Position numbers and translations under genes: made by a program
The notes under the pieces: generated by a model
The model's database searches: none
Told to the model about the DNA's origin: nothing
Seen by the model: only the letters and a program-made list of their open reading frames with translations
Origin: Alnus glutinosa
Taxonomy: Eukaryota > Streptophyta > Magnoliopsida > Fagales > Betulaceae
Length of the DNA: 64,000 nt
Assembly (NCBI RefSeq): GCF_958979055.1
Contig: NC_084894.1
Location: 25,559,116-25,623,115 of the forward strand
Reading direction: 5' to 3'
Part shown: positions 12,201 through 24,355 of the stretch, in pieces
How the letters are laid out: every line of letters starts with the position of its first letter
Numbering within the stretch: position 1 is the first letter of the stretch

Positions 12201-13324
12201 TCTATCGAAGAGGATATACTGAGCCACTCTTGAAATGTCTTAAAAGTTCCGAGGCGGAATACATATTAAAGGAGATACACGAAGGAGTCTGCGGGAACCA
12301 CTCTGGCTCTCGGATGTTGGCTCACAAAGCGATGAGAGCCGGATACTACTGGCCAACAATGGGCAAGGATTCAGTCGAAATCGTTCGAAAGTGCGACAAA
12401 TGTCAGAGGTTCGCCCGGGTGATGAAGCAACCCCCTGAAAAACTAAGCCCAATCACCTCGCCGTGGCCATTCGCAAAATGGGGGGTCGACATAGTCGGGC
12501 CTATGCCTCCGGGAAAAGGTGGCCGGAAATTCCTTCTTGTCGCGGTAGACTACTTCACCAAGTGGGCCGAAGCCGAGGCACACGCCACTATCACTACCGC
12601 AAACGTAGTAAAATTTCTCTGGAATTCAATCATATGTCGATTCGGCATCCCACACGCTTTTGTTACCGACAACGGAAAACAGTTTGACTGTGGACCGTTT
12701 CGAAAATGGTGCGCCGAACTCCATATCAGAAATTATTACTCAACCCCGATATATCCATCGGCGAACGGACAAGTAGAAGCTACGAACAAGACTCTTCTCA
12801 GAACACTAAAGAAGAAGCTCGGTAAAAAGAAAGGAGCTTGGGCAGAATATGTACCCGAGGTACTTTGGGCCTACCGCACCACGACACGCACTCCCACAGG
12901 GGCTACTCCTTTCTCTTTAACTTACGGCTCAGAGGCAATCATCCCCGCCGAAGTCGGATCACCCAGCTTCCGAGTATCACACTATAATCCGGGACTCAAC
13001 GACGAGGGAATCAAGCTCAATCTGGATTTACTACAAGAAAGAAGAGATGAAGCGCAGATAACATGGGCCGCGTACCAAGACCGAGCTGCCCGTTACTTCG
13101 ACAAAAAAGTCCGCCCACGAAAGTTCCAACTCGGAGACTGGGTTCTGAGAAAGGTAAGCCCCATCACCAAAGATCCAATCGAGGGAAAGCTCGGAGCAAA
13201 ATGGGAAGGCCCATATAGAGTTATACGATGCCACGACAAAGGGGCATACCATTTGATCGATACGACCGGCAAAGAATTACCAAGAGCCTGGAACGCCGAG
13301 CATCTGAAGAAATATTTTATGTGA
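9288..13324 (+). pseudogene. pol: pol of the Ty3/gypsy element (protease, RT, two RNase H domains, integrase)
   Basis: From 9288 the gag frame continues: aspartic protease with VDTGSSADIL at about 9666; TAG at 10089-10091; TGA at 10350-10352; reverse transcriptase from about 10386, with the YVDD catalytic box at 10773-10784; RNase H at about 11190-11560. Near 11706 a one-base loss shifts the frame, and the second, archaeal-type RNase H (VAYVDGSS...TNNEAEYEALLSGL...DSQLVV) continues in another frame to about 11985. Integrase follows with an HHCC finger (HEGVCGNHSG...CDKCQRF, about 12280-12410) and the DDE core (VDIVGPMPPG, TDNGKQFD, ending about 13000). The stop is at 13322-13324. Apart from the listed lesions the sequence is well preserved. 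Confidence 0.9.
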
Positions 13325-13409
13325 ATTGCTTATCTTGTGCTTACTATTGTTATCAAGCTGGCACCGACAATGTATATTTATTCTCAATTCAATTCGAAGC
13401 ATGGAATCT

Positions 13410-13800
13410 CAGTTCAAATCAAACCAGTCCAGATCAAATCAAAGCGTCGCTCCCTCGGTTTGAAATACAATCGACCTGGAGCACACACCGGTCATTCCTC
13501 AATATTGACTAAAGTCATTAAGGAATGTCTCGGTTCAAATCAAACCAGACCAGATCAAATCAAAGCGTCGCTCCCTCGGTTTGAAATACAACCGACCCGG
13601 AGCACGCACCGGTCATTCCTCAATATTGACTAAAGTCATTAAGGAATGTCTCGGTTCAAATCAAACCAGACCAGATCAAATCAAAGCGTCGCTCCCTCGG
13701 TTTGAAATACAACCGACCCGGAGCACGCACCGGTCATTCCTCAATATTGACTAAAGTCATTAAGGAATGTCTCGGTTCAAATCAAACCAGAGCAAATCAA
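13410..13800 (+). repeat. 121-bp tandem repeat downstream of pol
   Basis: Three full monomers start at 13410, 13531 and 13652, and a partial fourth starts at 13773. Each opens with (C)GGTTCAAATCAAACCAG and contains GCGTCGCTCCCTCGGTTTGA and TTCCTCAATATTGACTAAAG. The last copies are nearly identical and the first is more diverged. Tandem arrays in this part of Tat/Ogre elements are known and can seed satellites. Confidence 0.92.
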
Positions 13801-13947
13801 ATGCAACTCGGTAGAGTAAGCAAAACAAAAGTTTATATGAACACATCAAAATATCAAAGTAAAGAAATTAATTCTATATCATAAACCAACCGGGTTACAT
13901 TAGTTTTCATTCCAAAGTACAACCGGCCTAAAAGAAGAAAAAATATA

Positions 13948-16736
13948 TTACATAAGTGGGCTCCCTGTCGAGTCCCCAGCATCGCCAGCCCCAAGTTCCT
14001 CGGTTTCTTCCCTACCAGGAGTGCATTCCGAGACAGAGGGTCCCGAGGTTAAGTCATCTCGATAAGGATTGGGAGCATCATCGGTCCAGTCCTCCACATC
14101 CGGGAAAAATTCCACTCCCAGAGTCTGTAGCTCCCTGGTTGCTGTCTCGGGTAATTCAAGGAACTCAGGAGTCACAGTCTCGGGATCAACCTTGAATACT
14201 TCCGGGTGAAGAAGCATGGTCCTTAATCTCTCAAAACCCCAGTTGGATCCTCGGCCCCAGCTAAGACCTCGAAGCCAAGGAACAAGGGCGAGTTGCTTCT
14301 TGAAACGCCGGGACTTGGCCTTATAATGATGGCCCTTCTTCCGAAGTCTCTTACACCGAGCATGAATCTCTTTCTGTTTCTCGGACAGAGAGTGCTTACC
14401 GGCCACCAGCGAGTCCTTCTCTCGCTCCAAGTCGGTCACCCGAGAAGATAGCGCCGTTTTGGCTTCGTTAGCCTCGGTCAGATTGCTCAATACTCTATCA
14501 AGAGTTTTCTCGCTTTCAAGTGCTTGAGCACGAGATGTATCCGCCAGCTTCCGGGCCTGAGCCAGATCCATGTCCCGAGCCTTTATTGTCTGATCTTTGG
14601 TCTCGATATCCTGCTTCAAGGTCTCTATCTCAGACTCCAAATCCTCGGTTCGGGACATCTCGAATTCTAGCTCTTGAACCCGGGACTGAAGTTCGGCTAC
14701 CTTGGCCTCTAGAGCAGCCCGGCCCTCAGTACTACCCCGGTGGTCTCGCCACAATGCAACCGACCTCATAACGCACTAAAATAATAAAAATATGGGAGTT
14801 AAAAAAAAAAAAAAAAAAGGCGCAAAGTATGGGAAGATATGTTCAAAATCACAGGGCTAACCTGCAATTGGTTATGAAGCATCGCCTCTGCAAGTTCTCC
14901 AGGTAACACGGTCCCGGACGTCGAAAAGGACCCTTCCGGGATTAAGCCCATTAAAGTCTCTAAGGGGCAGGCCAGTAGGCCTTCCTTCAGAGAACCGATT
15001 AATGCTCCCTGACGGGAAGTCTCAGCTTCCATAAATCCCGGAGAAGGATTTCGAGTCTCCGGTTGGTCCTCACAAGTCTCGGGTCCAGAGGACTCCGCAA
15101 CTTCAACCCGATCCAAACACTGTCCAGGCGGCACGGACGAGTTTATCTCCCTGGTCTCCAGATGACCCTCCGATTCCACCGCCACATGATCCCCAAATTC
15201 CGGTCCATCCGGGGGCTGTAAAAATGTTTCATGCTTCGCCTGTAAGTGATCCTCGGAGGCTAGACCAGCATCAGATTCCAAGCGAGTTTCTATCCTCTCA
15301 GCCGGAGACCGATCCAAAGTCTCGGATTCTTCAATCGGTTCTTCCCGGGTAGCTGGCAAAGTGGGCAATACAAAACGCGGCCGACCAAAAAGAAGCTCGG
15401 CTTCAGTGGACCGCGTAAGCGCATATTGTAAAGGATCCGAGGCAAATCGGGTCCTCTTCGTCGACTCGGATGCCACTTCTTTCCCTTTGCGTTTAGATGC
15501 ATTCCGAACCTCAGAAGCATCTTGCTCCAACTCCTCAGGATCGTCCCCGATTTCTACTATATCGAGCGCATGAGCAACCACTGTCTCCTTACCAGACGCT
15601 TCCTCTGGATTTTCAACTTCAACAGTATTAATAACGGCTGATGAAGAGGTAGCCGGGATCATAGTCTCAGGAGCTCTAGTCAAGTCACTCCCGAGATCGG
15701 TAGCAGGAGCAGAGAAATTTGGGGTAGGGCCATCCCGAGGTACAATCGCCGTCCTCGGAACTTGGGTCGCCTTACTTACAGCCCTCGGAGGGAGGGTCGC
15801 CCTGCCAGTCTTCTTTTGTTTGACGACCCTCTTAGTCCCTGGAGCCGCCTTCAATGCCTTCGGTTGTGGAGTGCCGGCCGCTCCACCCTCGGATCTCTTC
15901 GGCTTTTGTTTTCCTTTCCGATCATACCAAACCTTCTCGGTAGGGATCTGATACCCAAGAACCTTCCGCATATTTTCGTCGGTGACTATGTTGTCATAGT
16001 CTATCTTCACATCGTTCCCCGGAGTCTGAGAGAACAACAGCATTGCGGCCACCCTTCTCTTACCGGTTGCATTCAAGACAGGAGCTTCCCGTAGGTCAAC
16101 CTGGATAGGGTTCCAGACTCTTGATACTCTTTGATCAGACGGTAAGGGCACTACCGACTCCCAATCTCCTGAGACTCGGAAAAAGTCTGACCTCCAACCT
16201 CGGTTGTTGGAATAACTTTGAGAAAGGTATATAAAGATAGGGTTGTTCCTAACAGTAAACTCAACAACACCCTCCCTTTTATATGCCGCCCGGTAGATGT
16301 TGAAGAACTCCGGAATTGTCATCCGAGCCCCCAGCACTGTTCGCCACAGAATGAAAGAGGCGAAGAGATATCTCCACGCGTTCGGTGTAAGCTGGCTCGG
16401 GGATACCCCAAGAAATAGTACCAATTCCCGGGCGATGTCCGGTAAAGGAAATCGCAGCCCCGCTAAAAGCATTTTCTCGTAAATAACGAGATCGCCCCCA
16501 CGAATCTCCCGGGTAACAGGATTTTGGAAATGTAACAGAACCGAGGGGGGAATATCATAATTGTTCCGGAGGCGAAATTCATCCCCGGTACCAACCTTTG
16601 AGACTCCTCGGCGGTCGAGAGGCACGAGGGGCATCTGACGTTCCCCTTGCTCGGGCACCACCTCGTCCTCGGATAGTAATTCCTCTTCCTCAGACTCCGA
16701 GACGACCACTGCTGGGAGTTCCCTTGCTTCAGACAT
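13948..16736 (-). CDS. Antisense two-exon gene of the Tat element (gypsy-type transposon domain, coiled coil)
   Basis: Minus-strand exons are 14862-16736 (625 codons) and 13948-14775 (275 codons plus stop). They are joined in phase across an 86-bp intron with donor CAG|GTTAGC and acceptor TTTTAG|TGC, giving about 900 aa. The start chosen is ATG 16736 (MSEARELPAVVVSESEEEEL); the codons upstream lack ATG. The N-terminal half (FPLPDIARELVLFLGVSPSQ, LTPNAWRYLFASFILWR) resembles the Pfam 'putative gypsy type transposon' domain (PF04195 from memory). The middle is acidic and low in complexity. The C-terminal exon begins with a long heptad coiled coil (LEAKVAELQSRVQELEFEMS onward) followed by a basic patch. 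Extra antisense frames in this position are described for Retand-like elements; their role is unknown. It has no stop or frameshift, in contrast to gag-pol. Confidence 0.82.
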
Positions 16737-16853
16737 GGTGCAGAAAGACAAGTTTAGGATGAACTTCCAAGATAGAAATACGAGTTCAAAGGAAAGGAGG
16801 AAGAAAAGTTCAAAACAAGAATGAGAGATACTGAGAGATGCATATGGGAAGGG

Positions 16854-16861
16854 TATTTATA
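16854..16861 (-). promoter_or_regulatory. TATA box for the antisense gene
   Basis: On the minus strand the sequence is TATAAATA within GGAGTATAAATACCC, about 118 bases before the ATG at 16736. A start site some 30 bases downstream would leave a leader of roughly 90 bases. No other strong TATA lies nearby. Function is inferred from position only. Confidence 0.6.
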
Positions 16862-17480
16862 CTCCAGTGCAACCGGGATTAGCCGGTCATGAACAACCGG
16901 GAGTCAGAGAGACATAAGTGAGTCTCATCCCTCCAAACCGGCAGTCGAACCGTCGCCGGTCACACATCTGACAACCACAGTGCCCCTCGAAAGGCGAACC
17001 GACGTCAAATCACATTTATGTGCTGCTGACACACGTCGACAGGACTACAGCTTGACCGGTTGCAGTCCACCGGAAGACGAACGGTCTCGTCCAAGTTACT
17101 TCTTCCAAAAACTGGAAGCCCAAAAGCCCCGGTGGTCTGTGTCCAGTGAGACAAGACACGCCTCGAAAAATGAACCGGCGTCCAGTCGTATTTGACACGT
17201 GGCTCACGGATTTCAAGGAAATTCAAAAGTTTGAAAATTTGGATTTACGAGGTGAAAGGAAAAAGCAGGAATTCCGTAAAAAGAAAATGGCGTACGAAGG
17301 TTCTCGGGCGGATAAGGTATGGACAAGTCAAAGCAACCGACAAAACAATACTTCCAAGATGGATACGGAGAAGGGTCATTAATCGCTCTCGGTATTATAC
17401 GCCCGACCCAAAACTCAAGATACATCACAGTAAAGATCGATCAATTATTCCTAAATTCTCTCAAGTATAAAATTTACCTA
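16862..17480. other. Region between the antisense promoter and the polypurine tract
   Basis: About 620 bp with no supportable reading frame. It would contain the distal promoter of the antisense gene and the 3' untranslated region of the element's genomic transcript. Confidence 0.5.
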
Positions 17481-17498
17481 AGAGAATTGGGGGGTAAC
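17481..17498 (+). other. Polypurine tract
   Basis: AGAGAATTGGGGGGTAAC lies directly before the 3' LTR, the expected position for priming of plus-strand DNA. Confidence 0.75.
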
Positions 17499-18131
17499 TG
17501 TTGGGACAAATATAGATCTTCTCGGGAGTTGGGCCCAATCCGGGATGTGGGCCCTCTCTGATCCACCCGACCGGGCCCAAATATTGGAAAAAGCATAATT
17601 TACCCGGGCCCATTGAAGCTCCTTAGGCCCAAGTCTGTTGCAACAGGCCTGAGTTGGCGATCCAAATGCTAGTTGGTATCCGCATCTGCAAGCGTCTCGG
17701 CAGTACCCGGAATCTAAGGGACACGACGCACGTCATGGAAGTCATGCGTCTCGGCAGTACCCGGAACCTAAGGGACACGATGCATGTCGTGGGACCCCAT
17801 GATACCACCGAGATCTACGGAATCTAGAAGAGTTGTTTACATGGAGCCACGTCTCCTCCAACCGCCTCGTGCACAAATTGTGAAGCTAATGGAACTGCTC
17901 CATAACCTCTATAAATACAAGAACTGCTTCAGATGCTAAGGTACAGGCTAATCAGTCTCTTTGGCATTATTTTGCGCATTTATTCTCAGAACCATACACT
18001 TACTTAAGCATCGGAGCGGGGTTGTCGGAACCCCATGACGCAGCTTTACTTTTCAGGTGAACCAGACACAACCGGGAGCAACTTAGTCCAAAATCTGACC
18101 GACACGTCACCTTCCGGAAACTGTCGCAACA
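17499..18131 (+). repeat. 3' LTR of the Ty3/gypsy element
   Basis: 633 bp, collinear with 7219-7851, with about nine single-base differences counted by eye (for example CTCAGGAG/CTCGGGAG, CTGCAGGCG/CTGCAAGCG, ATCTGGAAG/ATCTAGAAG). It is followed directly by AACTC and by the displaced first 8 bases of thioesterase exon 3. Confidence 0.93.
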
Positions 18132-18559
18132 AACTCATCCTGCAATTTGCCATCCTGGGAGATCAGATGTTGTGGCAAAAAGATGCAAAAGCAAATCTCA
18201 AGCTACAGGCTACGAAAAATGTAAATAAAATATGAAACTAAAACCCTTCTTGCTTTACCCCTTCTTTAACATGAAAATAAAACACTAGAGACGCTAATAT
18301 GATTGCCAAATTACTAAATCGATCACATTCACGACACTATCTGAGGAAGCAATCATTTAGTAATAAAAAATTATTGATGTGATATAAAGTTAGAATGTTT
18401 TGAAGTTGATTGCTTTTAAGAAAAGTGAAGAGGGAGAGAAAGATTTTTCTCTCACTTGCCAAACAAGGAACAATCTTTACCAAACACCTAGTATGTGGTT
18501 AATGACTAATTGGGCACTTAGTTCAATAACTCGCATTAAAGGTCAAAAACAAGCTTGGA

Positions 18560-18833
18560 TATGTTTGGCAAGTTCCGGCAAATTCTCTTCCATTATTTTC
18601 ACTTCTCCTAAAAACAATCGACTTCAAATCATTCAAACTGTTTTCACTTTTTATATTACATCAATAATTTTTTATTACTATTCAAATGAAAAAAAATCTA
18701 CTACAATACAATTTTTTTTTTTTTTTTTCACTTTTCCATACAAATTCTTTCTACTTTATATCATATCAATAATTTTTTACTACTACTAAAAAAAAAAAAA
18801 ATCAATTCAACAATCTTTACCAAACACTACCTT
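18560..18833. repeat. Dispersed AT-rich repeat (intron 2 of pseudogene)
   Basis: The counterpart of 2850-3128 in the duplicated gene: same position in the intron and the same phrases (TATTACATCAATAATTTTTTA; CAACAATCTTTACCAAACAC). It was therefore inserted before the duplication. Confidence 0.55.
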
Positions 18834-19377
18834 TAATAGCTTGGTGACAAATACATTGTTCAATCTAATTATAAGACTTCCAAAGCAACTAAGATGTTTT
18901 CAAACAATAAAGCTAGCTTACATGAACCCTTGCAGTCGAAATAAAAGAGATTGACATGTCCACTGAAACATTCATCGGGAGACCCTCAACATGGACTACA
19001 GCACCACCGACTTGATCAATAACGTTTGCAATTGCACCTGAAGCCAACTTCCCATTGCTATCCTGCAATTACGTATCCCAAAAGAACTGCATTTTTAATT
19101 GCTCCAAATCACTGGGGAAACAGAATCAGATAGAGAAGCAGAATTTACAGCCCTCTCAGTAAAAATTGCGCCCAAAATAAGTTCAAATTATTAAATCAAT
19201 ACAGATGCTAAACCAAAAAGAATTGAAGAGATAAAGACTTGGGGAAGTGATCTTTTTTTCTTTTTCTGTTTTTAACAAGATAGCATGTGCTACCATATAT
19301 TGTTGAAAGTGCGCAAAGGTGAATACAAGGATAAAGGTACAAGACCCCCCTAAACCTGAAGTCAGAAAACAAGTCTG

Positions 19378-19857
19378 TGTTAGAAATAATCAACATATTA
19401 TTTAATCTAACATGCGCAGCGGAAAACGAATAAACAGGATTCAGGCTTACCTCTAGCCATGTTTGCTCAAGCGTCTCCACGATCCATCTGAAGAACAAGA
19501 AAGATTATTTGAGGGATCTTCTAACCTATGCCTATTGCTTGATGGTTGTACTGATGGTGTACACAGGCACTCTATTTATAGGCTAGGTTAGGGACCCTCA
19601 AAATGGTAAACACTGTATTTGTTTCCTTCCATCAAGGAAACAATATCGTTAATTGATTTTAAAATCAATTAACCGATTCCATATTTACGGTAATCTAAAT
19701 TAATAGAAATAACCATAATACCGATTCCATATTTACGGTAATCTAAATTAATGGAAATATCCATAATGCCGTATATGTTTATTGAAAAAATAATAAACAT
19801 AGTAAATACCGTAAATGTGATATAAAGGCCACAACCAAAAAGGAATAATATATTACA
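19378..19857 (-). repeat. Copia LTR (3' LTR in element orientation)
   Basis: 480 bp. Includes two copies of a roughly 50-bp phrase (CCGATTCCATATTTACGGTA at 19674 and 19722). About four differences from the other LTR. Confidence 0.92.
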
Positions 19858-19880
19858 TTCTCCCACTTGGACTTTATAAC
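19858..19880 (-). other. Copia polypurine tract
   Basis: On the minus strand the bases before the LTR read AAGTCCAAGTGGGAGAA, a purine-rich tract in the right place to prime plus-strand synthesis. Confidence 0.6.
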
Positions 19881-20199
19881 ACATGACCATATGGTATTAG
19901 GTTCTTTAGTTTTGGCCAATCTTTTATGGAATCCTCCAACTCAGTTAAGAAATGTTTCACACGAATCATGGCGGTAAAACCATTATAAAATTAGGTCGTC
20001 CCTTCCATGTATCACGATGTAAAACACTCCTTACATGAGTACCTTATGGATAATCAAGCTTTATGAATGAACTTCCTATAAGTCATTCGGGTCCAACTTT
20101 ATTTATCCTCATGGATAAAATAACAAATGTGCACAAAAAATCTTTATTACAATAACTTTATGTCTATAGACCAAAAAGAGACAAACCAAGCGAAAATGA

Positions 20200-22400
20200 A
20201 TTAATGAGTCTCATATATTCCGCATGACTTTATTCTTTCTTTACCGGTAAACTTTAAGTCATGGGATCCGCAATCATTAATTCAGTACTTATATGCTCAA
20301 TAGACCCTTTATGTCTCTTAATGTTATCTCTCGTACTGAGATATTTAATGTCGATTTACTTCTGCTCCTACTCTTTATTCTTATAAAAGAAGATTATAGT
20401 AGAATTACCGCAGAGTATCTTTATGGTCTAACTGTAAAATCGACAATATTGAGACTTTCAATAAAATGTCTCATCCATCATGCCTGTGTACTAAATTCAT
20501 AGCACGCTAGACTTTTAGCTTTCTTGGTAGACGTAGCTACTATAGTCTGCAAACTGCATCTCTAGGATATATCCTTCAATAAAAAGATATATACCTTAGA
20601 GTAGACTTTCTACTATCTACACAATCATCAAACTCAAATATGAACAACTAACCACCTTCAAATGGAAAGTGTATCCTTAGGTTAAGTTGTTCTTCTTGGT
20701 TCCTTGCATATACTGCAAGGCTTTATTTGCAGCACTTTATTAACTCAATATACTTATTGTCAGTCATATGGTTATGTATAATGCAGACCCTTAAAACTTT
20801 TCATCTGCCCTTATTCCAATACCTTTTGGGACATTAATCTGTATTTAATTAGTCCCTCTTAATTGCTACTGAAGGTGCAAATCCTTCATTCTAAATTTTT
20901 TCCAAAACTTTTTTCAATGTAGGCCTTCCGAGACAATGTTAATATTCTTTATGTCTTTGTGAATCTCTATGTCAAAAGACATAAGAGGTTTCACCCAAAT
21001 CCTTCATTTCAAAGTTTTGTGAACTTTATGTAGCAAACCTAAATCACCACTTGCAAATATAGGACTAGAAAGATTACTGTACTCCCACTGACCTTAAGGT
21101 ATATATACTAATCAACAAGGTTTTCTATAAACAATAACCTTGTAAAAGTTATCTTACCATTGAGAGATCTATCACAGCCCATAAATAGAATTCTTTAATT
21201 TGCAAGCTTTCTGACTGTTATTTATAAAACCTTTTGATTGTTTCATGTAAACCTCGTCCTTAAGATCCCTATTCAGAAAAGTTGTTTTCGCATCCACTTG
21301 ATGTAGCTCTGGATCAAAAATAAGCTACTAATGCTATGATCATCTTGATGAACCATCCTTAGACACTGGAGAGAATGTTTCACGATAATCAATGCCTTCC
21401 TTATGAGTAAAACCATTGGCTACGAGTCTAGCTCGACCCTTCAGCCATGGACTTAACTCTCACTTCATGGCACTGAATCTCAATGAGGAGTTTTCTCCAT
21501 TCATAGCATGTGAAAACAAATTTGGATCATCTTTATGTCCAACGTCAACATCAGACTCTGGGAGATATACAACATAATCACTAAGAATTGTTAATCTACT
21601 TATTCTATAAGATTTTCTTAATTCTACTTCCTCTGCATTTTGCAATGGGAGAATAGATTTTGAACCTGTTCTGTATGAGTTGGTTGTTCTAGAAGTGATT
21701 GTGGCTCAGGATAATCAATCTGATTTTCCTGAATACAATCAATCATCCTCTATGAGGAGGAGATTTGGCCAACTCTAGTACTTCCTCAAATTTCAATTTA
21801 TGTGAATGAGCACTCCCACTAGGTTCCGTATCCTCTAGAAATTTTACAATCAACAACTCTAGGCTTATATGAAGGATAATAAAACATTAAAACTCTTTAA
21901 AGTTTACTAGATAGCTTATAAAAGATCCGCTGATTGTCCTTGAATCTAATTTCCTTAGGCGAGGATTATAAATCCTCTCTTTAGCAAGGCAACCCCATAT
22001 GTGTAAATAATTTAAACTAAGCTTCCATCTATTTCATACTTTAAAAGGTGTCTTATGGACAACCTTAGATGGAATACTGTTTAACATATACACAATGGTC
22101 TTCAAAGCTTTACTCTATAAGGGTAATAGCAGATTAGTATTACTAATCATTTCCCTTTGTGTGTACCTACCTTAATACTCTATGCCTATATTAGATCCTA
22201 TGATCTTCATATTGTTTCTCTTCTTCTTCCTTATAGATATTGAAAGCATTCAATACCCCAGCTTTAATATTTAGAAGATAGACATACATAAACTTTATAT
22301 GGTCATCACTGAAAGAGATAAAAATATCTCTGACCATTTAGGCAATGAGTATGGAAAGGTTAACATATTTCAATGTACATGATCTCAAGAATTTTAAAAG
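20200..22400 (-). pseudogene. Decayed Copia pol (integrase, RT, RNase H remnants)
   Basis: Only pieces survive. Around 22190-22360 the minus strand gives an integrase-core-like phrase (FISFSDDHIKFMYVYLL, compare FIDDYSRYGYVYL). Around 21220-21450 it gives the Copia RT entry ([38 protein letters not shown]). Around 20560-20660 it gives the RNase H phrase with CVDSRKST. These are separated by frameshifts and stops, so no protein can be made. Gag and protease were not recognised between 22400 and 24000. Confidence 0.75.
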
Positions 22401-24059
22401 GCTCTATTTGGCACCTCTAATGGTCTTGTTGGTATGCTTTCCCTTATGAAATCCACACAAGTACCAAAGTCAGTAAATCACCGACTTTTATTTTCTGTAT
22501 GGAGATATATTTCAATCTCCAAAGCCATAACAAGAGCATTTTTAAATTCTTAAAGACTCTACTTTACGTCAACATCACTATGCAGAAATAAACAAATAAT
22601 TTTGTTTCAAAAATTGGGACGTAGGTCAATTTTAAATAGACTTTAAATAAACCCCAACCAATATTCCACCAAAAAATAAGAAAAATTTCAAGTTTAAAAT
22701 AAAATTGAAATTTTTAATAAGCCAAACTAGAAAATAGATTTCAAAAAGATTATGGAATATAAATCATTTTTTGAGGTCAAAATTATAACTGAATTTTAAA
22801 ATTAACCTATAGATCCCAACAAGCTCAAATTATAAACACGTGTTATCCATTTTAAAAAGGACTCTGCATTTGTGTTGACAATGTGGATTGTTAAACCATA
22901 ATCAATCCACAATATATTTGATTGAGTCACTAAAAGAGATTCACGACATACTAGATATGGAGATTATCTTTATTTTAAGTCATTTTTTATACTTCATGCA
23001 ATCTTTCTTTATATGCCCTTAATTTTCCTTATTTCATGAGAAATATGTATCTTGATTGCCATAATACTTTATTGGCACCTTATTCTCATGCTTTAAGTGT
23101 TGGACATGATTGCATTTATTGGTCCTTCCTTTGACATGAATAATCATGTGAACACTTTATAAATTCTCTCATATCCTTGAACACACATGGTTAGAAGTTT
23201 ATTTACTAACCATTTATCCTTACGTGTGTTACAAGATAAAATTCTACACTTAGAAGAGAGAATTCAAAAATTGAAATAGACCAACAATGACTCAAAAATC
23301 TCAATCTTTAGGGACTTAAGCTAATCTATAATATCCTTCATTCCCATAATGGGATTATAAACACTTCAGAAACTGTAAAAGGTTTGTCTTTAAAGCTTTT
23401 TCTATTAGGGTGCTGGCCAAGTTTTGTTTGAACTTACTAAATGTTCATAAACAACCTTTATAAAACTTTGGCTCTAAAACATTCAGGAATAAATCCCTGA
23501 TGACTTTAGTGACATGAGATTTCATGAACATCTAACTTAAGTGATTAAATCACTCCCACCGTTCATGCTTAATAATCTCACGTGGCGTACTTAATTCCGC
23601 GGGAGTAGGTGGTTTGTCCACACGGAGTACCAAAATTTTTAACACCCCAAATGAAAAAGCATATCAATCATTTTTCCAGTTAGAAAAATATTATCATAAT
23701 GTATTGGAATATAAAACCACCAAAAGGTAGAGTAACAGGAATAGCTGCAATAACCCAAAATTAAAATAAATACTTTAATGCTATGAAGTAACTTTATTTT
23801 AAATTAGCCAATGCCAATTTAAATAGTAAATTTCAACCTACCTTTGGGCAAAGGTTGCATCACGCATGAAATTTACTCTTTATTGATAAGACTAATAAAT
23901 TTAAATATTAATAAATAAAATTCTTCGTACCTTTGGGCAACCGAAAGAAATTTTACTTTTAATACTAAATTTGTTATCTCATTCTAATTAAGTCATAAAA
24001 ATAAAAACTTCCCTTTGGGGATAGGAAATTAAATTTATGAGTTAATTACAATACGATGT

Positions 24060-24355
24060 TAATTTTTCTATATGAAGTTCATGTGTACGATCCTTATGCA
24101 ATTATTACAAAATTATGATGCTTTGGCTCTCCCAAAATCATAATAATCACGCTGTAATTCATGAACATCTAATAAATCTTTATGAGGTTCATGCGTGTGA
24201 TCCTGATGTAATTATCATACAAAAATGGGATGCTTTGGCTCTCCCATAATTATTATGATAATTACGTGTGTGTAATCTTGATGCAATTGTCATTCAAAAT
24301 TGGGATGCTGTGGCTCTCCCAAAATTATCATGATAATTGCTACTTCATTAACATC
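24060..24355. repeat. Imperfect tandem repeat in the Copia leader
   Basis: Three imperfect units of about 100-120 bp, each with a phrase such as GGATGCTTTGGCTCTCCCA followed by (A)ATTATNATGATAATTACG and a GTTCATG(T/C)GTG(T/A) phrase. They start near 24060, 24180 and 24250. They lie between the primer-site side and the recognisable coding remnants, so they are probably leader sequence. Confidence 0.6.

Larger units (their letters stand above)
7219..18131 (+). mobile_element. Ty3/gypsy LTR retrotransposon, Tat lineage, inserted in thioesterase exon 3
   Basis: A 10,913-bp element with 633-bp LTRs (7219-7851, 17499-18131) starting TGTTGGGACAAATATAG and ending CTGTCGCAACA, flanked by the 5-bp target duplication AACTC (7214-7218 and 18132-18136). 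By hand count the LTRs differ at about nine sites, mostly transitions, so the insertion is fairly young. Order inside: primer site, gag, protease, reverse transcriptase, RNase H, a second RNase H-like domain, integrase, a 121-bp tandem repeat, an antisense two-exon gene, polypurine tract. The RT-RNaseH-second RNaseH-integrase order and the antisense extra frame are features of the Tat (Ogre/Retand-like) branch. gag-pol is interrupted by four stops and one frameshift. Confidence 0.93.

Noticed and set aside
13228-13884. Open frames across the 121-bp repeat
   Set aside because: The period is 121, not a multiple of three, and the frames simply run through repeated DNA.
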